This document shows, in pieces, positions 1 through 6,192 of a DNA stretch of 8,837 nucleotides (positions are counted from its first letter, which is position 1; the number at the start of each line of letters is the position of its first letter). A program made the position numbers and the translations under genes. The stretch is taken from contig JAJYLK010000031.1 in assembly GCA_021787775.1 (NCBI GenBank), forward strand, positions 1 to 8,837, read 5' to 3'. Source of the DNA: Actinomycetes bacterium (lineage in GTDB: Bacteria; Actinomycetota; Thermoleophilia; BMS3ABIN01). The notes under the pieces were generated by a model, which was not told the origin of the DNA, made no database searches, and saw only the letters and a program-made list of their open reading frames with translations.

Positions 1-9
1 ATAGCGTGA

Positions 10-486
10 TTGATCTCTTTGCAGGCTTTTTTCCGATCAAGCAACCAGCTGTTCCACGACTTTCACGAGTTTATTGAGGTAATACAGGTTCGAATAGTTG
101 CCGATTACGCCCACCAATTCTTACCCTCCAGAAATGCCTTTGTTAAAGCCATTTTCCCATGGATATATCGATGGCAGCATGCCGGGTTCGAACAATTAAG
201 TTCAGTTTTGATGTTGCCAGTGCATTTTGTTGATAAATCAAAATCTGTCCTTCGCGACCCAACATCGAGAAAAGAGTTTCTCTCCATAGGCATCTATATA
301 GGACATGAAGATGAGCTGCTCGATGACGATATGAAAGAATTTGTGCTTTCGGAGAACATATACGCTTGTGACTTTAGTATGGATTCAGTAGGAACGGCAA
401 AGGACTGCGATCACGTTCAGACGACCGGCGCGTTATCAACTGATGAAACCAGCGCAACTCTTTTGAATTTGCAACCTCTGTGCTAA
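10..486 (+). CDS. Hypothetical protein, doubtful or 5'-truncated ORF
   Basis: This is an open frame of 158 codons that I do not recognise. An in-frame TGA at 7-9 lies directly before the TTG used as start, and no ribosome binding site is visible, so the true start may be an internal codon or the gene may be broken just upstream. The segment is much more AT-rich than the rest of the window and uses codons such as TTA, ATA and AGA that the neighbours mostly avoid, which suggests foreign or decaying DNA. The product has no signal peptide or membrane segment. Its C-terminal half is acidic (for example DELLDDDMKEF). A frame this long is unlikely by chance at this base composition, but homology is unknown. 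The minus strand has short amphipathic peptides here but is interrupted by stops. Confidence 0.35.
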   Translation: MISLQAFFRSSNQLFHDFHEFIEVIQVRIVADYAHQFLPSRNAFVKAIFPWIYRWQHAGFEQLSSVLMLPVHFVDKSKSVLRDPTSRKEFLSIGIYIGHEDELLDDDMKEFVLSENIYACDFSMDSVGTAKDCDHVQTTGALSTDETSATLLNLQPLC

Positions 487-489
487 TCT
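463..489 (+). promoter_or_regulatory. Possible promoter for the lipoprotein gene (weak)
   Basis: TTGAAT at 463-468 is followed after 15 bases by TAATCT at 484-489. That hexamer is preceded by TG plus one base, as in an extended -10 element. The spacing is shorter than ideal. It overlaps the end of the preceding ORF and lies about 45 bases before the lipoprotein start. Weak candidate only. Confidence 0.25.
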
Positions 490-520
490 GGGTTCCGAAA
501 AATCATAGCTTTTCGCAAAC

Positions 521-530
521 GGGGTGGGGA
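521..530 (+). promoter_or_regulatory. Ribosome binding site that decides the lipoprotein start
   Basis: The G-rich run GGGGTGGGGA lies 5 bases upstream of the ATG at 536. The in-frame GTG at 524 falls inside this run, so ATG 536 is the more likely start. It also gives a compact signal peptide beginning MIFFVRR. Confidence 0.5.
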
Positions 531-535
531 GCCTC

Positions 536-2227
536 ATGATCTTTTTTGTGCGACGTTTGATATTTCTGTTTCTTCTGCCTGCCTTGATTCCCCTGGTTTC
601 CGGCTGCGGCAGCTCTCAGGAGTCGGCAGCCGGCTCCGGCGACAATCCTTTCAGCGGCGATGCCAACCCCGTCTACGTGAGTGCCAGGAGCGACGATTCG
701 CGGGCGGCGAGCGCCAATATCAGCGCCGCCGGCGGGCTGGTGACGACTACCGCCGCCGACGGCACGAAGTTCACGCTCGTCGTGCCGCCGGATGCGCTCC
801 TCAGCAGCGAGACGATCACGATCAAGCCGGTTACAGCCATCGACGGCCTGCCGCTTAGCGGAGGCCTCACGGCCGCCGTACAGATGGAGCCGGAAGGGCT
901 CGAGCTGCTTTCCCCGGCGATGCTGCAAATCACACCAGCCAGGCCGCTTCCCGCAGGTCAACAGATACCCTTCGCTTATACGGGAAGCGGCAGCGAATTT
1001 TTCCTGGCCGCGCGGACCATGGACAGCTCCCGGATCGACCTTCTGGTCTCCCATTTCTCCGGAACGGGCATTGGCCTCGGCTCTGGTTCCGACCTGCAAG
1101 GCCAGCAACAGCATAATCCCAGTTCAGCGCAGGACCGGCTTGTTCAGCAGGTCGGCGCGCTGCAGGATCAGCTGATTCAGCACGAAGCTGAATACAGGTC
1201 AAACGGCAGCTGGGACAGCGAGTCGAAGGACACCGTCGCGCAGATAAAGGCCGTGCTGCTGGCTTACGACCACGACGTCATCGTACCCGAGCTGGACGCC
1301 GCGGAGAACAATGAGGACATGCTGATGACCGCGGCCCAGGACTTCATCTTCTGGCGCAACTTCGCCCGCACCGTCTATAGCAAAATTGGCAACGGCGGAC
1401 TGGATGGCGATATCTATTCTGCCAGCCGGACGGACATCGACCAGCTCGTCCATGGCATCGAGAACGCCTGGGCTAAGGAAAAGCAGAAATGTGCTAATAA
1501 GGATCTGTCAGCAATTCAAAAACTCGCTCAGTTGGCGCAGGTTAGCCTGATGATCGGCAGGCAGGACATGGCTAATCAGATTCTCCAGTCGATTAACGAC
1601 AGCTGTGCCAAGATCGCCGTTTCCTTCGAGTCAAAGGGGAGCGTCGGAGGTCAGGGCGCCACGTGGGTTTACGACCTGTACTCGAAGTATCTGAAGGCGT
1701 CGTACGCGATCGTGACAGCGCCGACGCCACCGGAGATCATCGCCGCCTACGGCCAGCAGGCGCTGGGCGCGGCGCAGTCCGCGCTGGTCAAGCTGACAAT
1801 CAAGGGCGCACTGACTTATGCTGACTATCACACGGAAGGCATTCCCGGCTGCACCCCGCATACCGACAAGTCAGGGTCCACGTTGTCCGCTACAGGGGAA
1901 ATAGATCTTAATCTGCGCCAGGGAAAGACCGGACCGCCGGACATTTCTCTGGCGATCGATCCCGGCGGACCCACGGATTCCTACTACCTGGAGTGCCCCT
2001 ATATCGGGCGCAGCAATGACGCCAACAACGTCTGGGCGACCGGCTGGTCATTGATGTACGGGAAGGGCATGACATTAAACGGCATCAGTCCGCAGGCCGG
2101 CCCGCCCGTTAAGAAGACGTTTGACAAGACGGCACAGGCCGGCGAAGGCACCTACCAGGACGAGACTACGATCAGTGTCGGTTTCGGCGATGACCAGGAC
2201 CTTCAGGATCTCGAGGTGCAGCGCTAA
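536..2227 (+). CDS. Secreted lipoprotein with ZU5-like domain
   Basis: Predicted envelope lipoprotein of 563 aa, function unknown. From ATG 536 the N-terminus is MIFFVRR, a hydrophobic stretch at residues 8-21, and the lipobox V-S-G-C with the lipidated Cys at 24, followed by a Gly/Ser/Ala-rich linker. Residues about 62-175 contain GGLVTTTAADGTKFTL, then VPPDAL, then MEPEGLEL. This is the pattern of ZU5-like beta domains found in bacterial surface proteins (family inference from motif look, not from a search). Residues about 192-356 look mostly helical and rich in Gln/Asp/Ala. Residues about 370-563 look beta-rich and match nothing I know. Four further cysteines (about 319, 357, 439, 487) could form disulfides outside the cytoplasm. 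The gene stands alone. Its stop is directly followed by a transposase remnant, so the C-terminus could have been trimmed by an old insertion. I see no terminator after it. An alternative start is GTG 524 (four residues longer). Confidence 0.8.
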   Translation: MIFFVRRLIFLFLLPALIPLVSGCGSSQESAAGSGDNPFSGDANPVYVSARSDDSRAASANISAAGGLVTTTAADGTKFTLVVPPDALLSSETITIKPVTAIDGLPLSGGLTAAVQMEPEGLELLSPAMLQITPARPLPAGQQIPFAYTGSGSEFFLAARTMDSSRIDLLVSHFSGTGIGLGSGSDLQGQQQHNPSSAQDRLVQQVGALQDQLIQHEAEYRSNGSWDSESKDTVAQIKAVLLAYDHDVIVPELDAAENNEDMLMTAAQDFIFWRNFARTVYSKIGNGGLDGDIYSASRTDIDQLVHGIENAWAKEKQKCANKDLSAIQKLAQLAQVSLMIGRQDMANQILQSINDSCAKIAVSFESKGSVGGQGATWVYDLYSKYLKASYAIVTAPTPPEIIAAYGQQALGAAQSALVKLTIKGALTYADYHTEGIPGCTPHTDKSGSTLSATGEIDLNLRQGKTGPPDISLAIDPGGPTDSYYLECPYIGRSNDANNVWATGWSLMYGKGMTLNGISPQAGPPVKKTFDKTAQAGEGTYQDETTISVGFGDDQDLQDLEVQR

Positions 2228-2281
2228 CGGCTTTGAACTTCTTCTGCTAGCTGATTCAGAACTCGCAGAGGGTGAGGAAGT

Positions 2282-2509
2282 AATTTTAAGTACGTCCTCG
2301 ATCTCCTCGGGGCGGTAGGCCGGGTCGGCCGGTATGCCTTTGCCGCTGTTCTTTTTATCCAGCAGTTGACCGAAGGCTGGGAGTCGTGCACGCTGGCCGG
2401 GGTCACCACCCACTGGCGCACCAGCTTGTGCTTTATGTCGATGCTTGGGTGATTCTTGTAGCCGAAGTAGCTGACGCCGCTTTTTAATCTCTTTGGCCAG
2501 CACTTCCAG
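2282..2509 (-). pseudogene. IS5-family transposase remnant, frameshifted and truncated
   Basis: The minus strand encodes pieces of an IS5-type DDE transposase in two frames. Positions 2472 down to 2377 read SYFGYKNHPSIDIKHKLV and continue to ASVHDSQ. Positions 2377 down to 2282 read AFGQLLDKKN and then ADPAYRPEEIEDVL in another frame. Together they follow the family order GYKNH-xxD-KHKL...ASVHDSQ...LLD...ADSAYR-EEIE. One lost base at about 2375-2380 explains the frame change (CAG-GCC expected, CAGCC present). The ADPAY aspartate corresponds to the second acid of the DDE triad. The upstream Asp region and the downstream Glu region are missing, so the remnant is not functional. A weakly similar RW...KR...G stretch extends it to about 2509. 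I could not find terminal inverted repeats or a target duplication. Confidence 0.75.
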
Positions 2510-2824
2510 CGGATCGCCGCACTTGCCCTGTGATTCGATGAAGAACCGTCACCAGCCGGCGTGAGAATCCACAGCCGGGGGGAGGTGATAGGCCAATATG
2601 CTCGCATTCGTCAATATATACAACCAAAGTTGTATTGTCATTGTTTGAGAATTGACGTAGATTGCGCCAATCAAATGCTGCTGATTCCGGCGATGGCCTG
2701 CCTTCTGGGCGGCTATTCAAGATCAGGTGAATATTCAGTTCCATCATATCGCCCGAGCTTGAACGGCCTATCCGTTTGCTTCCCTTAATCACGGCCGGCT
2801 CTTCCGGTGCCAGTACCAAATATA
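2510..2824. other. Gene-free stretch beside the transposase remnant
   Basis: I see no convincing gene here. Short open frames exist on both strands (for example plus 2561-2788 and minus 2484-2819), but none has a recognisable motif or a ribosome binding site. It may be decayed flanking or insertion-sequence DNA. The region becomes AT-rich towards the kinase promoter. Confidence 0.5.
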
Positions 2825-2852
2825 TTGACTAAATGTAAGAAAAGTGTATAGT
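2825..2852 (+). promoter_or_regulatory. Sigma70-like promoter of the kinase/regulator operon
   Basis: TTGACT at 2825-2830 and TATAGT at 2847-2852 are separated by 16 bases and set in an AT-rich segment. Transcription would start near 2859, giving a leader of about 80 bases before the kinase GTG. Both hexamers match the consensus at 5 of 6 positions. Confidence 0.65.
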
Positions 2853-2923
2853 TAACAATACTGCGGTATTATTGCGATTCACTTGCATTGACTCGCGTCC
2901 GAACAGATGCATTGCATTGCCAC

Positions 2924-2929
2924 GGAGGT
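2924..2929 (+). promoter_or_regulatory. Ribosome binding site supporting the kinase GTG start
   Basis: A clean GGAGGT lies 11 bases upstream of the GTG at 2941. No ATG in this frame is better placed, so the GTG start is preferred. Confidence 0.6.
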
Positions 2930-2940
2930 AGGATCCGTTC

Positions 2941-5034
2941 GTGAACAGCCTGTTGGGGCCTGGCGTGTTGGAGCCACTCGCTTCCGGCCGTGACAATATC
3001 GGGGACCAGAACGAGAGGAGCAGGGGTCTGCTCGCCCGCATCCGCGCCTCGCTGAGTAGTCCGCTGCTGGTAGGTGAGCAGGGCGCCCGTACCCGCTACC
3101 TCAGAGTGCAGTGGTGGGTAGCCTTCTGGCGTATCATCATCCTCATCCAGATCCCGGAAGTGGCCCTCGTGCGCCCCCAGCGCTTCGGCTCGCTGGAAAC
3201 GCCGTTCCTGCTGCTGGGGCTGGCTCTCGCCTACGCCATCCTCTATTACCTGCTGGCCACCCGTTCCAACCTGGGGCGCGTGCGCCGACTGCACGTTGCG
3301 GACCTGATCGTCTGCGCCGCGCTGATGCTGCTGGCGCATAACGACAAGCTAATCTTCATCTTCAGTTTCTATTCGTATTCAAGCCTGCTGGCGCGCCCCA
3401 CCGGGCTGCTGCGCGAGATGGTTGCGGACACGGTGGCGCTCAGCCTCGCCTACATGCTGGCGTACGCATTCCTCGGCATTGGTCCGCTGGCGGTGCTGTC
3501 GAACGTATTTCTGCTGGGAAGTTTCGTCCTCTATTATTTCTGGGGCCTGGGCTTTGCCGGCTTCTCAGCCGTGCTCGACCGCGCTTCCTCGCTCGAGCTC
3601 GATGCGCGCCTGACGGAGCAGCGCCAGAGTTATCGCCGGCGGCTGCACGACGATCTGGGCAACACGCTCTGCGGCCTCCATTTCAAGATCCAGAGCCTGC
3701 GCCAGGGCAGCGCCAGCGACCTGCGGCAGTCGCTTGCCTTCCTGGCCCGCGGCTATGAACGGGCGAACGGCGTCCTCGGGCACCTGCTCAGCGGCCTGGA
3801 CGAAGAGATGGCTGGCGGCCTGGCGGGCGTCCTCGCGGCGCTGGCTGCGGAGACACGTCAGACCGGAGGCCACGAACTCCGCTTATCGCTGCCGAAAACG
3901 AACCCGCAGCTGAGCCCCGAAGTCGAGCGGGAGGTCGTCGGGATTATCCGCGAAGCGGTCATGAACGCCATCAAACACAGCGGCACCGGCGACATCGCCG
4001 TGACGGTCCGGATGAAAAGGGCAAAGCTGGTCATCGTCATCGCCGACCACGGCGGAGGTTTCGACCAGGCGCAGCTCGAGGCTCGTCAGGCTTCGGGGAG
4101 CAAAGGCATCAAGGGGATGCGGGAGCGTGCGGCGCTGGTTAAAGGACAGCTGGGGATCGACAGCGACCGGACCGGCACCAGAGTAACGCTCAAGGTCGCC
4201 GGCGGCCGCGGCACAAAAATGCTCAACCGCATTTTGGATTACGATCCGGAGAACTCGCTCAGCGGCATCTATCCCTTCCTGGTACGGCTGCGCACCTTCA
4301 TGTTCGTGTGGACACTGGCGGAGCTCTTCCTGCAGCCGGCCGGCAGACACCTGAGCGTCGCCCTGATCGTGGTCGTCCTGGCGCTGACGCTGGACTGCCT
4401 CGCCTGGATCGTGCTCCGCACTCCTCTTTTCCGGATGCTAAGCTGGCAACCGTGGGTGCTGGTGCTGGAAAACCTCGGCTTCATCGCTGTGCTGCACGTA
4501 TGCCTCAATTCGGGCATCCCCTTCTTCTTCACGCTCTACCTCGGCGTCTCCGTCATCATGAATGGCATGTTCCTCGACGCGCTCAGCAACCTGGCGGTGA
4601 CCATGGTGCTCAATGCCGGCATCGTCGCCATGTTCGCGGCCGCCCCCGCGGCCTTTGTCGACCTGCCTCCGGCGGGCCGCTACGAGCCGCCGCTGCAGCA
4701 CACCACCATTTTTTCGATCCTGGCGGTCTCCGCGGGCCTGGCCGGCGAGTTCGTCAAGAGCCTGGAGGTGCTGCAGCTGAAAGCCGTCTCGCTGGCGCTC
4801 AGCCGGCAACGGGAGCAGCTGACCCGGGAAACCCACCGGCAGCTGCACTCGCTGGTAAACGGCCTCGGCAGGGAAGTCGCTTCGCTGACCGGTTCGCAAC
4901 CGCAGCCGCTGAGCGTCAGTCAGATCAGAAGCATCGAAACACGTTCTACCGATCTGAAAACCAGGCTGCGGACCATTCTCAGATCGCTGGATGAACCGGC
5001 GACCATAACTACCCCAGACTCAGGAGCCGCATGA
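2941..5034 (+). CDS. Membrane histidine kinase (HisKA_3 type) with extra sensor and degenerate DHp module
   Basis: Sensor kinase of the NarL/DesK class, 697 aa, starting at GTG with a good SD. A complete unit comes first. Hydrophobic helices lie at about 56-73, 88-106, 115-150, 160-178 and 184-208 with only short loops, suggesting intramembrane or lipid-type sensing. The DHp box LHDDLGN follows with phospho-acceptor His236. The ATPase has an N box REAVMNAIKHS (Asn342), a G1 box ADHGGGF (Asp369) and a G2 box GSKGIKGMRERA (386-397), ending near GTRVTLKV (about 419). A second unit follows: helices at about 450-465, 470-491, 504-545, 547-567 and 587-602, then a helix with THRQLHSLVNGLG. His636 sits exactly 400 residues after His236, but the acidic residues after it are replaced by Ser-Leu. 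No second ATPase is present. A Met at 427 (ATG 4219) could mark an old separate gene start, though it lacks an SD. The stop overlaps the regulator start (ATGA), so the partner is clear. The ligand is unknown. Confidence 0.9.
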   Translation: MNSLLGPGVLEPLASGRDNIGDQNERSRGLLARIRASLSSPLLVGEQGARTRYLRVQWWVAFWRIIILIQIPEVALVRPQRFGSLETPFLLLGLALAYAILYYLLATRSNLGRVRRLHVADLIVCAALMLLAHNDKLIFIFSFYSYSSLLARPTGLLREMVADTVALSLAYMLAYAFLGIGPLAVLSNVFLLGSFVLYYFWGLGFAGFSAVLDRASSLELDARLTEQRQSYRRRLHDDLGNTLCGLHFKIQSLRQGSASDLRQSLAFLARGYERANGVLGHLLSGLDEEMAGGLAGVLAALAAETRQTGGHELRLSLPKTNPQLSPEVEREVVGIIREAVMNAIKHSGTGDIAVTVRMKRAKLVIVIADHGGGFDQAQLEARQASGSKGIKGMRERAALVKGQLGIDSDRTGTRVTLKVAGGRGTKMLNRILDYDPENSLSGIYPFLVRLRTFMFVWTLAELFLQPAGRHLSVALIVVVLALTLDCLAWIVLRTPLFRMLSWQPWVLVLENLGFIAVLHVCLNSGIPFFFTLYLGVSVIMNGMFLDALSNLAVTMVLNAGIVAMFAAAPAAFVDLPPAGRYEPPLQHTTIFSILAVSAGLAGEFVKSLEVLQLKAVSLALSRQREQLTRETHRQLHSLVNGLGREVASLTGSQPQPLSVSQIRSIETRSTDLKTRLRTILRSLDEPATITTPDSGAA

Positions 5035-5684
5035 TGCACAAACCGCCGATCCGGATAATCATCGTCGACGACCACCCGGTTGTGCTGGAGGGGCTCTCCA
5101 CCGGTCTCGGCCAGTTCCCCAACGTCCATGTGGTCGGCACCGCCGCCAGCGAGGAGGAAGGCAAGGAAGTCATCGCCGCGGGAGGATTCGATCTGCTGGT
5201 GACCGATCTCTATCTGTCCGCCACCCGCGACGGACTGGAACTCATGCGCCACGCCCGCGGCCTGTTTCCGGAACTGAAGGTGATCGTGCTTTCCTATTCG
5301 CATCAGCCCGACGATGTCTTTGATGCCAACCAGGCCGGGGCCGACGCCTACCTCGTCAAGGACAGCGACCTGGAGGAGATTGCCGAAGCGCTGGAGACCG
5401 TGATGGACGGCGGCCGCCCGTCGCTGAAGCCGGAACTGGAGGCCGCGTTGTGGAAGAAGCTCAGAGACGTGCCTCCGGCGGAGCTGCCGCATAAACTGAC
5501 CGAGCGGGAACGGGAGATACTGCGCCTGATGACGCTTGGTGATACAAATGAGGAGATCGCGCAAAAACTGTATCTCAGCCCCCGGGTAGTGCGCCGCTCC
5601 AATACGGCCATCTACAAGAAGTTGTCGGTCCGCAACCGCTCCGAAGCCATCGCCTGCGCAACCCGCCAGAAGTGGTTCAAGTAA
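5031..5684 (+). CDS. NarL/FixJ-family response regulator, partner of the kinase
   Basis: DNA-binding response regulator of 217 aa. The REC domain (about 6-122) has the acidic pair Asp13-Asp14 in IIIVDDHPVVLEGL, phospho-acceptor Asp59 in VTDLYL, the switch Ser88 in VIVLSYS, and Lys110 in YLVKDSD. The C-terminal LuxR-type helix-turn-helix (about 155-213) reads LTEREREILRLMTLG, then NEEIAQKLYLSPRVV and IYKKLSVRNRSEAI. All residues needed for phosphorylation and DNA binding are present. The ATG at 5031 overlaps the kinase stop by ATGA, implying translational coupling and a cognate pair; a second ATG follows at 5034. It is expected to be activated by phosphotransfer from His236 of the kinase. Its target promoters are unknown. 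A direct repeat lies shortly after the gene. Confidence 0.95.
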   Translation: MMHKPPIRIIIVDDHPVVLEGLSTGLGQFPNVHVVGTAASEEEGKEVIAAGGFDLLVTDLYLSATRDGLELMRHARGLFPELKVIVLSYSHQPDDVFDANQAGADAYLVKDSDLEEIAEALETVMDGGRPSLKPELEAALWKKLRDVPPAELPHKLTEREREILRLMTLGDTNEEIAQKLYLSPRVVRRSNTAIYKKLSVRNRSEAIACATRQKWFK

Positions 5685-5739
5685 GGACCGTTTCGCCGAT
5701 AGCGGCTATTGCCACGTCAAGATCAGCGCCCCCGCGCTG

Positions 5740-5785
5740 TCCCCTTTTGCCCCCCACAAAGTCCTCTTTTGCCCCTCCCGTAAAG
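5740..5785. repeat. Imperfect tandem direct repeat, two units
   Basis: Two adjacent pyrimidine-rich units start at 5740 and 5762. Each begins TCC, carries CTTTTGCCCC (5744-5753 and 5766-5775, offset 22 bases) and ends in AAAG. The offset is about two helical turns. It could be a paired protein-binding site or simple slippage. Its role is unknown. Confidence 0.5.
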
Positions 5786-5835
5786 ACGATACTTGAATCA
5801 TAATAAATGTGCGTTAGTTACTGATTTAAAACATT

Positions 5836-5869
5836 GGCCATTTCCTGATGGCCGGAAATTTTTTCTTTT
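5836..5869 (+). terminator. Probable intrinsic terminator after the kinase/regulator operon
   Basis: GGCCAT (5836-5841) pairs with ATGGCC (5848-5853) around a 6-base loop. Five bases (GGAAA) then separate the stem from TTTTTTCTTTT starting at 5859. It lies about 150 bases after the regulator stop. The stem is short, so efficiency is uncertain, but a much stronger hairpin follows. Confidence 0.5.
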
Positions 5870-5896
5870 GGCGCTTGTCCCCGAACGGGCGCCAAG

Positions 5897-5943
5897 AATA
5901 AAAATCAGCGCGGCTCCTACCCCGCGCTGATTTTTATTTTTTT
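5897..5943. terminator. Strong bidirectional intrinsic terminator
   Basis: A perfect 17-bp inverted repeat pairs 5897-5913 with 5922-5938 around an 8-base loop. Its core is CAGCGCGG/CCGCGCTG flanked by A-rich and T-rich arms, and the right arm runs into a T tract to 5943. The arms give a T-rich run after the GC core on either strand. It sits between convergent genes and can therefore end transcripts from both sides. Confidence 0.85.
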
Positions 5944-6002
5944 CCACTCTGCAGTATTTAGGAACTTTAGGAAAGGAACGTCCCCAAAGAGACAAAGAGA
6001 AA

Positions 6003-6027
6003 GCCCCGACTGAGAAATCGGGGCCTT
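6003..6027 (-). terminator. Hairpin, probable terminator for the orphan regulator
   Basis: GCCCCGA (6003-6009) pairs with TCGGGGC (6018-6024) around an 8-base loop. Read on the minus strand, the stem is followed by TTTCTCTTTG, a T-rich but not pure tract. It lies about 170 bases after the orphan regulator stop codon. Confidence 0.5.
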
Positions 6028-6105
6028 CCAAGGGGGGCGATTAAGCCCATGACACTAAGAGAATTATGTTAGTTAGCATCATAACCTCATAAAAATTACC
6101 CGTCT

Positions 6106-6144
6106 ATAGTGCGTTTTCACTATTTGTGTGATGGGAAACCATCA
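6106..6144. other. Two adjacent perfect small hairpins, one with a GAAA tetraloop
   Basis: ATAGTG (6106-6111) pairs with CACTAT (6118-6123) around CGTTTT. Five bases later, TGATGG (6129-6134) pairs with CCATCA (6139-6144) around GAAA, a GNRA-type tetraloop when read on the plus strand. Neither is followed by a T tract, so they are not ordinary terminators. They may be part of a structured RNA or of the 3' region of the orphan regulator message. No known RNA family is recognised. Confidence 0.4.
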
Positions 6145-6192
6145 TGCCGGATGCCAAAACATTGATTGTGGTGGGGTTTCTTTCCAGCTGGC

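Noticed and set aside
503..1114. 203-codon minus-strand frame
   Set aside because: It is antisense to the lipoprotein signal peptide and ZU5-like domain; it is Arg/Gly/Ala-rich with no motif.
2484..2819. Minus-strand frame containing VVYIDEC, considered as part of an IS630-like transposase
   Set aside because: Only a few residues resemble the DE motif, the surroundings do not fit, and there is no ribosome binding site. Too weak to call.
4308..4994. 228-codon plus-strand frame inside the kinase
   Set aside because: It is an out-of-frame overlap rich in Arg/Ala/Gly/Pro. The kinase frame has membrane helices and continues into the ATGA overlap.
4920..5564. 214-codon minus-strand frame
   Set aside because: It is antisense to the kinase end and the NarL-type regulator, which has unambiguous REC and LuxR motifs.
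5798..6031. 77-codon minus-strand frame in the intergenic region
   Set aside because: It runs through the terminator stems, has no ribosome binding site and no protein-like motif.
5685..6192. CRISPR array, tRNA or known riboswitch
   Set aside because: There are no regularly spaced repeats beyond one imperfect pair, no cloverleaf pattern, and no riboswitch core I recognise.
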